Origin: CAZNVB01 sp964651495
GTDB lineage: Bacteria > Acidobacteriota > Aminicenantia > Aminicenantales > UBA8522
Reading direction: 5' to 3'
Length of the DNA stretch: 6,126 nt
Assembly: GCA_964651495.1 (NCBI GenBank)
Contig: CAZYWP010000155.1
Span: 1 to 6,126, forward strand
A program made the translations under genes and the position numbers. The notes under the pieces were generated by a model, which saw only the letters and a list, made by a program, of their open reading frames with translations, was not told the DNA's origin and made no database searches. Position 1 is the stretch's first letter. Each line of letters begins with the position of its first letter. Positions 1-6,126 of this stretch are shown here, piece after piece.

Positions 1-889
1 CGGGAAAGGCGGCCGATTCACAGGGGACTCCGGATAGACAGAGGGCGCAGCCGAGAGAAAGCCCGGTCTCCCTTTTCCCGCCCTTGACAATGAGGGAGGG
101 TCGGAGGTGGAATTTTCTCCGGAAGAGCTCGAGAGAATTTTCCCGGATAGCCTCTCTCCTCTCGTAACACCTGGACTTATCGAGGCCGTTCCCCCCGATC
201 GCCTGAACAGGGCAGCGCTGAAGACAAATTCCACAGTCTCGACCCCCGTTTTCCAGACAGGGAGCTTGATAAAAATCCCTTTTTGCGGCCGTGACCTCGA
301 GCGGAAGGTCGGTGACTACGCTGGCCAGGCGGACGCTCGACCCGAGCGGCGTGATCAGGCATCCGTTCAGGCCGAAGCGACCAAGACCCGCGGCGTAGGC
401 CGCGTGCCGCTCCGACCAGCTGGAACTGAAGGTAAACTGCGGGTCCCGGAAGGCATCATATTCCTCGTCCTGCGCCGGCGCCATCGCTCGAAATCCTTTA
501 TTTTGAATAACTTGGATCAGGCGGAGGAAGGTTTCGGTGATGAGCGCAGCGCCGTTGTTGCGGGCGACCGAATAGATCTCCGAAGGCCATTCCGGGCCGC
601 GGTTGGACAGTCGAACCTCACGGCTGAACGGAAGCGCCCAGCTCACGACTCTGATGGGCAGAGGATGTGTCCCCTCCGATGGTTGTTTTGCCATCAGGTC
701 CCGCGGCTGGAGGTGCCGGGGGCTCACGGCGCGGCGGAAAAGCCCGAATATTTCATCATCGCCGTCCGCGATTCCCATGATCGGCCGGTCGAATATCAAA
801 ACGCCGGGAAAATCTTCCAGCCAGTTTCGAACATCTTCGGAAAGGAGGGAGCTAAAAGTCTCTTCCAGCCAGGTGTTGAGGTCTTCCAT
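1..889 (-). CDS. QueG-related 4Fe-4S cluster protein (C-terminus cut off by window edge)
   Basis: Translating the minus strand from the ATG at 889 gives 296 codons without a stop up to the left edge. Residues about 157-196 hold WSERHAAYAAGLGRFGLNG and then a TPLGS...VVTDLPL stretch, which matches the AGLGxxGKN...GS...TDL region of epoxyqueuosine reductase (QueG/COG1600) relatives. A ferredoxin-like cysteine set follows: C211, C219-x2-C222-x3-C226-P, C241, then C281-x2-C284-x5-C290-E. This fits two [4Fe-4S] clusters. The GxCxxCxxxxxPCE ending usually lies close to the C-terminus in this family as I recall it, so probably little is missing. The QueG YxRGxDYH catalytic motif is not seen; the comparable region (about 102-112) reads IYSVARNNGAA. 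It is therefore probably a cytoplasmic redox paralogue of unknown substrate, not a true QueG. The ATG lies 2 nt after the nagB stop with no good ribosome binding site, suggesting translational coupling. An in-frame TTG at 895-893, overlapping the nagB stop, is an alternative start. Confidence 0.82.
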   Translation of the reverse strand, partial: MEDLNTWLEETFSSLLSEDVRNWLEDFPGVLIFDRPIMGIADGDDEIFGLFRRAVSPRHLQPRDLMAKQPSEGTHPLPIRVVSWALPFSREVRLSNRGPEWPSEIYSVARNNGAALITETFLRLIQVIQNKGFRAMAPAQDEEYDAFRDPQFTFSSSWSERHAAYAAGLGRFGLNGCLITPLGSSVRLASVVTDLPLEVTAAKRDFYQAPCLENGGRDCGICLQRCPVQAIGGNGLDKSRCYERREAIRENSLELFRRKFHLRPSLIVKGGKRETGLSLGCALCLSGVPCESAAFP

Positions 890-891
890 AC

Positions 892-1671
892 TCAACGAGC
901 CGCGCGGCCTTTGTTTTCGTAGGTCCAGCGGTAGTAGTCCTGGAGAGCAAGCTCGGACGCTGCCCCCTCATCGATGATGAATTTGACTTGGGGGTGAAGC
1001 TGCAGCGCGGAGGCGGGGACGAAAGCGGTGATCGGTCCTTCGATCGCCCTGGCGGTGATCCCGGCCTTCTCCTTTCCGGATGCCAGCAGCACGATCGTCC
1101 GGGCCTCCAGGATTGTCCCGATGCCCATGGTCAGGCAGAAGCGCGGGAGGTCTTCTTGATCGGCGAAAGAGGCGGCATTGGCCTCGACTGTCTCTTTGGT
1201 CAACGATTTCAGCCGCGTCCGCGAGGCGAGGGAAGAGCTCGGCTCGTTAAACCCGATATGTCCGTTCTTGCCGATGCCCAGGATCTGGATGTCGATCCCT
1301 CCGACGCTCCGGATTTTCCGCTCGTAGGCCCGACAGTGCTCGTCGATGTCGGCCGGCCGGCCGTTGAGCCGGAAGATGTTCTCTTTTCTGATGTTGACCT
1401 GCCGGAAAAGGTTGGAATCCATGAAATAGGCAAAGCTCTGGGGATGGGTCTCCTCCAGGCCGACATATTCATCCAGGTTGAAGGTGACGACGTCGGAGAA
1501 ATTCATCTCTCCCTTATTGGATAGCACGATGAGCTTTTCGTACAGCCCGAGCGGGGTTTGGCCGGTGGCCAATCCCAGAACCAGGTTGTTTTTTCGCTGC
1601 CAGGCGCCGTGGATATACGAAGCGGCCTCATCACATATTTCGCCATAGTCTCTCTTGATAATAATTTCCAT
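892..1671 (-). CDS. nagB: Glucosamine-6-phosphate deaminase
   Basis: This cytoplasmic enzyme converts glucosamine 6-phosphate to fructose 6-phosphate plus ammonia, the last step of GlcNAc/glucosamine catabolism before glycolysis. The 259 residues are close to the roughly 240-266 of known NagB proteins, and the gene is complete. Visible motifs are the phosphate-binding LGLATGQTPLG (32-42), FNLDEYVGL (64-72) with the probable proton-transfer Asp67, LGIGKNGHIGFNEP (131-144) with His138 and Glu143, SSLASRTR (146-153), LTMGIGTIL (180-188) and ALQLHP (222-227). Position 136 is Asn where E. coli NagB has Asp141; Bacillus-type NagB enzymes also carry Asn here, so activity is expected. The ATG has a strong ribosome binding site. 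It leads a minus-strand operon with the Fe-S protein gene 2 nt downstream and is divergent from the beta-mannosidase gene. No nagA or hexosamine kinase gene is inside the window. Confidence 0.96.
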   Translation of the reverse strand: MEIIIKRDYGEICDEAASYIHGAWQRKNNLVLGLATGQTPLGLYEKLIVLSNKGEMNFSDVVTFNLDEYVGLEETHPQSFAYFMDSNLFRQVNIRKENIFRLNGRPADIDEHCRAYERKIRSVGGIDIQILGIGKNGHIGFNEPSSSLASRTRLKSLTKETVEANAASFADQEDLPRFCLTMGIGTILEARTIVLLASGKEKAGITARAIEGPITAFVPASALQLHPQVKFIIDEGAASELALQDYYRWTYENKGRAAR

Positions 1672-1674
1672 TCT

Positions 1675-1683
1675 CTCTTCCTT
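1675..1683 (-). promoter_or_regulatory. Ribosome binding site of nagB
   Basis: Read on the minus strand the bases are AAGGAAGAG, ending 3 nt before the ATG at 1671. The good match and spacing support the chosen nagB start. Confidence 0.75.
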
Positions 1684-1709
1684 TGAATCGCGACCGGGAA
1701 AGGATTTCT

Positions 1710-1738
1710 ATTATATCGAAAATGACTCGCCTTCGAAA
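1710..1738 (-). promoter_or_regulatory. Candidate leftward promoter for nagB and the Fe-S gene
   Basis: The minus strand carries a perfect TATAAT at 1715-1710. Seventeen bases upstream is TTTCGA at 1738-1733, a poor -35 match (3 of 6 to TTGACA). Transcription would start near 1703, giving a leader of about 32 nt before nagB. The perfect -10 is the main support; the weak -35 suggests an activator or an alternative sigma factor could be involved. The -35 overlaps the small palindrome TTCGAA (1732-1737). Confidence 0.5.
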
Positions 1739-1758
1739 GCGCCGGCCGCCTGGGCTTA

Positions 1759-1787
1759 TTGATTTCCCCGCTTGAATTGGTTATAAG
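1759..1787 (+). promoter_or_regulatory. Candidate rightward promoter for the beta-mannosidase operon
   Basis: TTGATT (1759-1764) and TATAAG (1782-1787) are separated by exactly 17 bp and match the housekeeping sigma consensus at 4 of 6 and 5 of 6 bases. Transcription would begin near 1794, leaving a leader of about 33 nt. A second AT-rich hexamer, TTATAC (1792-1797), is a less likely -10 because its possible -35 partner TTGAAT (1772-1777) is only 14 bp away. Confidence 0.5.
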
Positions 1788-1790
1788 CAA
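1777..1790 (+). promoter_or_regulatory. Imperfect palindrome, possible operator over the rightward -10
   Basis: TTGGTTATAAGCAA is a 14-bp inverted repeat with one mismatched base pair (positions 1780 and 1787), centred between 1783 and 1784. It covers the proposed -10 element, where a repressor would block transcription. The layout is loosely like GntR/HutC-type operators of amino-sugar regulons, but that is inference. AT-rich palindromes of this length also arise by chance. Confidence 0.3.
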
Positions 1791-1815
1791 ATTATACGTT
1801 TCCTTTAACCGGAAC

Positions 1816-1824
1816 GGGAGGGAG
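1816..1824 (+). promoter_or_regulatory. Ribosome binding site of the beta-mannosidase gene
   Basis: GGGAGGGAG contains GGAGG at 1817-1821, 5 nt before the ATG at 1827. It selects this start over the later in-frame ATG at 1944 (residue 40), which has no comparable site and would lose the signal peptide. Confidence 0.75.
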
Positions 1825-1826
1825 CT

Positions 1827-4391
1827 ATGGAATTTTTCCCGGTCAGACGCAGCCAGGCGAAGACGGTCCGGAGTTGTCTCTCCATCCTGGCGGCCGGGGG
1901 GCTCCTCCTGGCAGGAGACGGCGCCGCCGCGGAAAACTCTGCCATGACCAAATTTTCTCTCGAGGGAGACTGGCAGTTTCGCCAGGTTGGACAAGAGAAA
2001 TGGCACCCCGCCCGCGTTCCCGGCTGTGTGCACCTGGACTTGATGCAGGCGGGCCTCATCCCGGACCCCTTCGACCGGGACAACGAGGTCAGAGTGCAAT
2101 GGGTCGAGAACGAAGACTGGGAATACAAAAAAGAATTCAAGCTGCCCGGCAGCGTCCTGAGCAAAGACCGGGTCGAGCTCGTGGCCAAAGGGTTGGATAC
2201 GTTTGCTACGATCTCTCTGAACGGGCAGGTCATCGGCCGGACGGACAACATGTTCCGGAACTTCCGGTTCGACATCAAACCGCATCTCCGCAGCGGCCTC
2301 AACGAGATGGTGATCCGGTTCGACTCGCCGGTCCGGCGGGCCAGGCTTCTCCAGGAAAAACTGCCTTACAAGCTTCCCGGCGGCTCCCCCCACGTGCGCA
2401 AGGCGCCCTATCATTTCGGCTGGGACTGGGGGCCGCGGCTCGTCACCTCCGGCGTCTGGCGGCCCTTGCTCATCGAAGCGTGGGAGAAAGCGCGGCTCGA
2501 CGACCTCGAGATCAGCCAGCAGTTCCTTGACCGGACCAAGGTCCTGCTCCGCCTGCGGGCGCGGGTCATCGCGGATGAGGACGAGAAGGTCGCCATCAAG
2601 GCCACCATTTCCGGAAAGACGGACGTTACTCATAGCGAGCCCGTCGTGATCAGGGCGGGCGAGAACATCAACGAGAAGTCCTTTTCCATCGTCAACCCGG
2701 ACCTCTGGTGGCCGGCGGGAATGGGGGAACAGAACCTCTACACGGTCAGGTTGGATATCTACCAAAAAGGCCGGTTGCTTGACGCCATCGAAAAGCGGAT
2801 CGGCCTGCGGACGCTGACCCTCGAGCAAGAGGAGGACGAGTGGGGAAAGGGCTTCCGCTTCTCCGCCAACGGCGTCCCCTTCTTTGCCAAGGGCGGCAAC
2901 TGGATCCCGGCCGATTCCTTTCCTCCCCGGGTCACCCGGCAAAAATATGAGTCGCTCCTGCGCGGCTGTGTCGAAGCCAACATGAACATGATCCGGGTCT
3001 GGGGAGGGGGGATCTACGAATCGCCCGATTTTTACGACCTCTGCGACGAGCTCGGGCTGGTGGTCTGGCAAGATTTCATGTTCGCCTGCGCCATGTTTCC
3101 CGGGGACGAGGCGTTCCTGGGAAACGTCGAAGCCGAGGCCGCCGACGTCATCCGGGGACTGCGCCACCACCCTTCGATCGCCCTCTGGTGCGGCAACAAC
3201 GAGTGCGAAGAGGGATGGTTTCACTGGGGGTGGAAGGAGCAGTACCCGGCGCGGGTCTGGGAGGATTATGAAAGGATCTTCCACCAGATCATTCCCCGGG
3301 CGGTGGACGCTCTTGACCCGGCGCGTCCCTACTGGCCGAGCTCGCCCCACTCGGAAAAAATCGGCCAGCCGCGTTCGGACAGGTCCGGGGACATGCATTA
3401 CTGGGGAATCTGGCACGGCCGCGAGCCGTTCAAGGAATACCGGAAGAAATTCCACCGCTTCTTCAGCGAATTCGGGTTTCAGTCATTCCCCCTCATCGAC
3501 ACGGTCAAGACGTTCACCGGGCCCGAGGACCGGAACATCGCTTCGCCGGTCATGGAGCAGCATCAGAAGCATCCGGAGGGCAATCGGCTGATCATGCTGT
3601 ACTTGCTCGACCATTACCGGATGCCCAAGGACTTCGAGTCGCTTCTCTGGCTCAGCCAGGTCCTCCAGGCCGAGGGAATGAAGGTCGGCGTCGAGCACTT
3701 CCGCAGCCAGATGCCCCGGATCATGGGGGCGCTGTACTGGCAGATCAACGACTGCTGGCCGGTGGCCTCCTGGTCGGGCACGGATTACTTCGGCCGCTGG
3801 AAGGCGCTCCATTATTATGCCAAGAGATTTTATAAACCGGTGCTCGTGGCGCCGATCGACGACGGAAAAAACCTGCGGATCTTCGGCATCTCCGACCTGG
3901 GGCAGCCGCTGGACGCGGCCCTCCAGGTGGGAGTCTACACCTATGACGGGCAGACCGTTCTGGAAGGAAGCAATGATGTCCGGCTGGAGCCGCGGTCGAG
4001 CCTGGTGCTGCTCGATCGTCCGCTCGAGGAACTGATCCAGAGCCGTCCGGGCGACGAGGTTTACCTTTATTGCGAACTCCGCAAGGGCGTGGAGACCCTC
4101 AGCAGTAATGTCTTTCACTTCTCCGAGCTCAAGCGGGTGAGCCTTCCTCAGCCCGAGATCAGGTCCGAGGTGAACGAGCAGGGCGGCGGGATCAGCGTGA
4201 TCCTGGAGTGCTCCCGGCTGGCCAAGAATGTGTATCTCTCAGCCCCCGGCATGAGCGGCCGGTTTACCGACAATTTCTTCGACCTGATCCCGGGCCGGCG
4301 CTACCAGGTGAATTTTCTTGCCGACGCGCCGGTGGACGCGGCGCAGTTCCGTCAGGCTCTTAGGGTCAGCTCCTTGCGGGACACTTATTAA
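1827..4391 (+). CDS. Secreted GH2 beta-mannosidase
   Basis: This enzyme removes terminal beta-linked mannose from non-reducing ends, with retention of configuration. The 854 residues are close to Bacteroides BtMan2A-type enzymes (about 860). Residues 1-35 look like a Sec signal peptide: RR...K...R, a hydrophobic run at about 17-30, and an AAA cleavage site before E36. No lipobox is seen, so the product is probably periplasmic. Order of parts: jelly-roll domain (about 42-218) with HFGWDWGPR at 196-204; Ig-like domain (about 220-330); TIM barrel (about 331-675) with NWIPAD (358-363), VWGGGIYE (391-398), WCGNNE (454-459) carrying the acid/base Glu459, DMHYWGIWHG (522-531) and SEFGFQSFP (547-555) carrying the nucleophile Glu548; and two beta-rich C-terminal regions (about 680-854). 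The 89-residue gap between the two glutamates fits clan GH-A. The gene is complete. The transporter downstream probably imports the released sugar. Preference between mannan oligosaccharides and Man-beta-1,4-GlcNAc cannot be read from the sequence. Confidence 0.95.
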   Translation: MEFFPVRRSQAKTVRSCLSILAAGGLLLAGDGAAAENSAMTKFSLEGDWQFRQVGQEKWHPARVPGCVHLDLMQAGLIPDPFDRDNEVRVQWVENEDWEYKKEFKLPGSVLSKDRVELVAKGLDTFATISLNGQVIGRTDNMFRNFRFDIKPHLRSGLNEMVIRFDSPVRRARLLQEKLPYKLPGGSPHVRKAPYHFGWDWGPRLVTSGVWRPLLIEAWEKARLDDLEISQQFLDRTKVLLRLRARVIADEDEKVAIKATISGKTDVTHSEPVVIRAGENINEKSFSIVNPDLWWPAGMGEQNLYTVRLDIYQKGRLLDAIEKRIGLRTLTLEQEEDEWGKGFRFSANGVPFFAKGGNWIPADSFPPRVTRQKYESLLRGCVEANMNMIRVWGGGIYESPDFYDLCDELGLVVWQDFMFACAMFPGDEAFLGNVEAEAADVIRGLRHHPSIALWCGNNECEEGWFHWGWKEQYPARVWEDYERIFHQIIPRAVDALDPARPYWPSSPHSEKIGQPRSDRSGDMHYWGIWHGREPFKEYRKKFHRFFSEFGFQSFPLIDTVKTFTGPEDRNIASPVMEQHQKHPEGNRLIMLYLLDHYRMPKDFESLLWLSQVLQAEGMKVGVEHFRSQMPRIMGALYWQINDCWPVASWSGTDYFGRWKALHYYAKRFYKPVLVAPIDDGKNLRIFGISDLGQPLDAALQVGVYTYDGQTVLEGSNDVRLEPRSSLVLLDRPLEELIQSRPGDEVYLYCELRKGVETLSSNVFHFSELKRVSLPQPEIRSEVNEQGGGISVILECSRLAKNVYLSAPGMSGRFTDNFFDLIPGRRYQVNFLADAPVDAAQFRQALRVSSLRDTY

Positions 4392-4447
4392 AAGGAAAAC
4401 AGGGCGTGAGACAGTGAAAGGAGATTCTTTCAGGTATCAGCGCGAAT

Positions 4448-4453
4448 GAGGAG
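4448..4453 (+). promoter_or_regulatory. Ribosome binding site of the SSS transporter gene
   Basis: GAGGAG ends 6 nt before the ATG at 4460. The 68-bp gap after the mannosidase stop (4392-4459) shows no hairpin with a T-run and no convincing promoter, so co-transcription with the mannosidase gene is likely. Confidence 0.65.
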
Positions 4454-4459
4454 TTAGGT

Positions 4460-6058
4460 ATGGTCAACTTCGCCTTCCTTGACTGGTTCTGGGTCGTGGC
4501 CTTCATCATCCTCATGACCGTCTGCGGAGTCCTCTTTTACAGGCTCGGCAAGAGGTCGATGGCGGACTTCTTTCTGGCCGGCCGCGGGCTGCCCTGGTGG
4601 CTCCCGGCCACGTCGGTGTACGCCACGCACACGGCGACCGATACGCCCATCTGGGTCAGCGGCGTCGTCTATCAATACGGGATGAGAGGGCTGTGGTACA
4701 CGTTTTTCTCCGCCTGGTGCGCGATCTCGGCCTTTGCTTCAACCCGCATTTTCCGCCGTTCCCTGGCCTACACCCAGGCGGAGTGGCAGACGCTGCGGTT
4801 TTCGGGGCTGGGGGCCGAGCTCCTTCGCGGCTGGATCGCCGGCTGGCAAGTCTTTATGAATATGTTCGTGCTGGGCTGGGTCGGCATCGCCATGGGCAAG
4901 CTGTGCGGCTATCTCTTCGGCTGGCCCCAATGGCTGGGTTTGGTGTTGTTCTCGACGATCTGCGCCGTCTATGTTCTGGCCGCCGGCTACTGGGGTGTCG
5001 TCATGTCCGACTTCCAGCAGGGAGTCATCGCTTTTTTGGTCATCGCCATTGTTTCCTTCTGGGAGATCGGCGTCGCCGGCGGGCCCCGCGGCATCATCAC
5101 CAAGCTCGATGCCCTCGGCGAGAGCTGGCGGCTCAACCCCTTCGCCTTTTCCGGGCTGACGTCGGGCGATTTTCCTCTCGTCTGGTTCCTGACCATGCTG
5201 GTCATCGCCGTGATCGGCGGGTTCGGGATGGGCACGGCCATCGACTGGTACCCGGAAGCGCAGCGCATCCAGTCGGCCAAGACCGTCCGCGACGCCAGCT
5301 ATTCCATCTGGTCGGGAACGGCGCTGATCCTCGTCCGGAACGCGCTCTGGGCGGTGGCCATCCTGGGGTTTTTTACGCTTTACCCGAACATCAAAGATAC
5401 CGCCCAGTCCGAGATGGCCTGGTATCGCCTCGGGTTTGAATACCTGCCGGTCGGGATGGTCGGCCTGTTCTTCGCCGCCATCGTCGCCATCCATCTCTCC
5501 ACCATCTCCGCCCATCTTAACCTCGGCGCTTCCTATGCCACGCGGGACCTCTACCATCACTATTTCAAACCCAAGGCCGGCGAGAAGGAGCTCGTCTGGG
5601 TGGGACGGATCTCGACCCTGATTATTCTGCTCGGATCATTTCTCTACGGCTCCATGATGAAGGAGATCACCCAGTGGCTGATCTTCGCCATCTGGATCAT
5701 GGCGGCCGGAATCTGGCTGCCCTCGATCCTCCAGGTCGTCTGGTGGCGGTTCAATTCCTGGGGGTACCTCTCCTCCTGGATCGCCAACCTGGGGCTGAGC
5801 TGGCTGGTGGTCTGGATCCTGCCGGAGTTCCGAATCATGCCCGAGCTCCCGGATTATCTTCAGTTCTGGATCATGATGGCCCTCGGAGCGTTTATCTATC
5901 TTCCGATCACGTTCCTCACCCGTCCCGAAGATATGGACCGCCTGGTGAAATACTACGTGATGTCCAGGCCGCTTGGCTGGTGGAAGCCGGTGCGGCTGGA
6001 AGCGGAGCGCCGCGGCCTGCTGGCGGCCGGGCCGGCACCGGCGAAGGGAGGTAACTGA
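4460..6058 (+). CDS. Sodium:solute symporter (SSS) family transporter
   Basis: This is an inner-membrane Na+-coupled symporter of the LeuT-like SSS family, which takes up sugars, amino acids or organic acids. The 532 residues contain about 12-13 hydrophobic segments, roughly at 9-28, 46-70, 76-96, 128-150, 156-176, 185-205, 240-262, 283-306, 328-349, 383-403, 406-428, 436-456 and 465-486. Family signatures are the loop SMADFFLAGRGLPWWLP (33-49), a DTP-containing helix (ATHTATDTPIWVSG, 55-68), VYVLAAGYWGVVMSDFQQG (170-188), and STISAHLNLGASYATRDLY (347-365). In the last of these, Ser347 and Thr348 sit where SSS proteins bind Na+ (Na2 site). The DTP helix recalls a SSS subgroup with TTFAADTPL-like sequences, whose substrates are mostly unknown. 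Position behind a secreted beta-mannosidase suggests mannose, Man-GlcNAc or a manno-oligosaccharide, but this is inference. The hydrophilic tail after about 490 is probably cytoplasmic. The gene is complete. Confidence 0.92.
   Translation: MVNFAFLDWFWVVAFIILMTVCGVLFYRLGKRSMADFFLAGRGLPWWLPATSVYATHTATDTPIWVSGVVYQYGMRGLWYTFFSAWCAISAFASTRIFRRSLAYTQAEWQTLRFSGLGAELLRGWIAGWQVFMNMFVLGWVGIAMGKLCGYLFGWPQWLGLVLFSTICAVYVLAAGYWGVVMSDFQQGVIAFLVIAIVSFWEIGVAGGPRGIITKLDALGESWRLNPFAFSGLTSGDFPLVWFLTMLVIAVIGGFGMGTAIDWYPEAQRIQSAKTVRDASYSIWSGTALILVRNALWAVAILGFFTLYPNIKDTAQSEMAWYRLGFEYLPVGMVGLFFAAIVAIHLSTISAHLNLGASYATRDLYHHYFKPKAGEKELVWVGRISTLIILLGSFLYGSMMKEITQWLIFAIWIMAAGIWLPSILQVVWWRFNSWGYLSSWIANLGLSWLVVWILPEFRIMPELPDYLQFWIMMALGAFIYLPITFLTRPEDMDRLVKYYVMSRPLGWWKPVRLEAERRGLLAAGPAPAKGGN
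6047..6052 (+). promoter_or_regulatory. Ribosome binding site inside the transporter 3' end
   Basis: GGAGGT lies in the last codons of the transporter gene, 7 nt before the ATG at 6060. It strongly supports that ATG as a real start. Confidence 0.75.
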
Positions 6059-6059
6059 G

Positions 6060-6126
6060 ATGAGCGGAATCAAACGCCACTGGACGGCGGCGGAAGCTGA
6101 CCATTGGACAAAAGAAGATTATCTCA
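6060..6126 (+). CDS. Start of a downstream gene, product unknown (cut off by right edge)
   Basis: Only the first 22 codons are present. The peptide begins MSGIKRHWTAAEADHWTKED and continues YL to the edge. The ATG lies 1 nt after the transporter stop and has a near-perfect ribosome binding site, so it is almost certainly translated in the same operon. The visible part is polar with two HWT motifs and shows neither a signal peptide nor a membrane segment. A short accessory membrane protein with a cytoplasmic N-terminus, partnering the SSS transporter, would fit the position. A soluble enzyme is equally compatible with 22 residues, so no function is assigned. Confidence 0.7.
   Translation, partial: MSGIKRHWTAAEADHWTKEDYL

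Noticed and set aside
899..908. Perfect 10-bp palindrome GCCGCGCGGC at the end of nagB.
   Set aside because: It has no loop and no following T-run, lies inside codons for Gly-Arg-Ala-Ala, and is expected by chance in GC-rich DNA. It is not a terminator.
107..922. Plus-strand open frame of 271 codons opposite the Fe-S protein gene.
   Set aside because: Its translation has no recognisable domain, while the opposite strand encodes clear QueG-family motifs and paired iron-sulfur cysteines. It also overlaps the end of nagB. It is an antisense by-product of GC-rich codon use.
1716..1738. Direct repeat TCGAAA at 1716-1721 and 1733-1738.
   Set aside because: The repeats are only 6 bp, and with just two copies the pattern is too short to separate from chance.
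1503..3455. Minus-strand open frame of 650 codons running opposite the beta-mannosidase gene and into the nagB 5' end in another frame.
   Set aside because: It is very long, but the product is a Pro/Arg/Val/Asp-rich string without domains, typical of the antisense of a GC-rich gene. It would also need to share DNA with two clearly real genes, including the nagB control region.
4446..4457. Three-codon micro-ORF (ATG AGG AGT TAG) just before the transporter start.
   Set aside because: Its bases form the transporter ribosome binding site GAGGAG, and its own nearest AAAGGAG (4417-4423) is too far upstream. It is probably coincidental, with no leader-peptide features.
4739..5560. Minus-strand open frame of 273 codons opposite the transporter gene.
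   Set aside because: The product is low-complexity and charged (Asp/Gly/Arg/Pro-rich), with no start signal. The plus strand carries unmistakable SSS transporter signatures throughout.

Overview
The window is a compact, GC-rich bacterial segment with two divergent gene groups and almost no non-coding DNA. The longest gap is the 155 bp between the divergent genes. No RNA gene, CRISPR array, insertion sequence or attachment site was seen. The export signal on the glycosidase, the GC-rich codon use and the gene content suit a Gram-negative-type polysaccharide degrader. An Acidobacteriota or Aminicenantes-like lineage is a guess from general style, not something the sequence proves.

Left arm (minus strand, 1-1671): nagB (glucosamine-6-phosphate deaminase) is followed after only 2 nt by a gene for an iron-sulfur protein related to epoxyqueuosine reductase (QueG). 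That second gene runs off the left edge, so its last residues are missing. It is masked by a long meaningless open frame on the opposite strand.

Centre (1672-1826): a short divergent control region with a plausible promoter facing each way and an imperfect palindrome over the rightward -10 element.

Right arm (plus strand, 1827-6126): a secreted GH2 beta-mannosidase, then a sodium:solute symporter (SSS) family transporter 68 bp downstream, then the first 22 codons of another gene starting 1 nt after the transporter stop. The three probably form one operon.

Taken together this looks like a small sugar-use locus. Beta-mannosides are cut outside the cytoplasm, the released sugar is probably imported by the SSS transporter, and an amino sugar is fed to glycolysis by NagB. 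Pairing beta-mannosidase with NagB makes Man-beta-1,4-GlcNAc, the core disaccharide of N-glycans, an attractive but unproven substrate. No clearly new biological system is visible. The points most worth following up are the atypical QueG-like protein coupled to nagB, the possible N-glycan-core link, and the cut-off gene behind the transporter.
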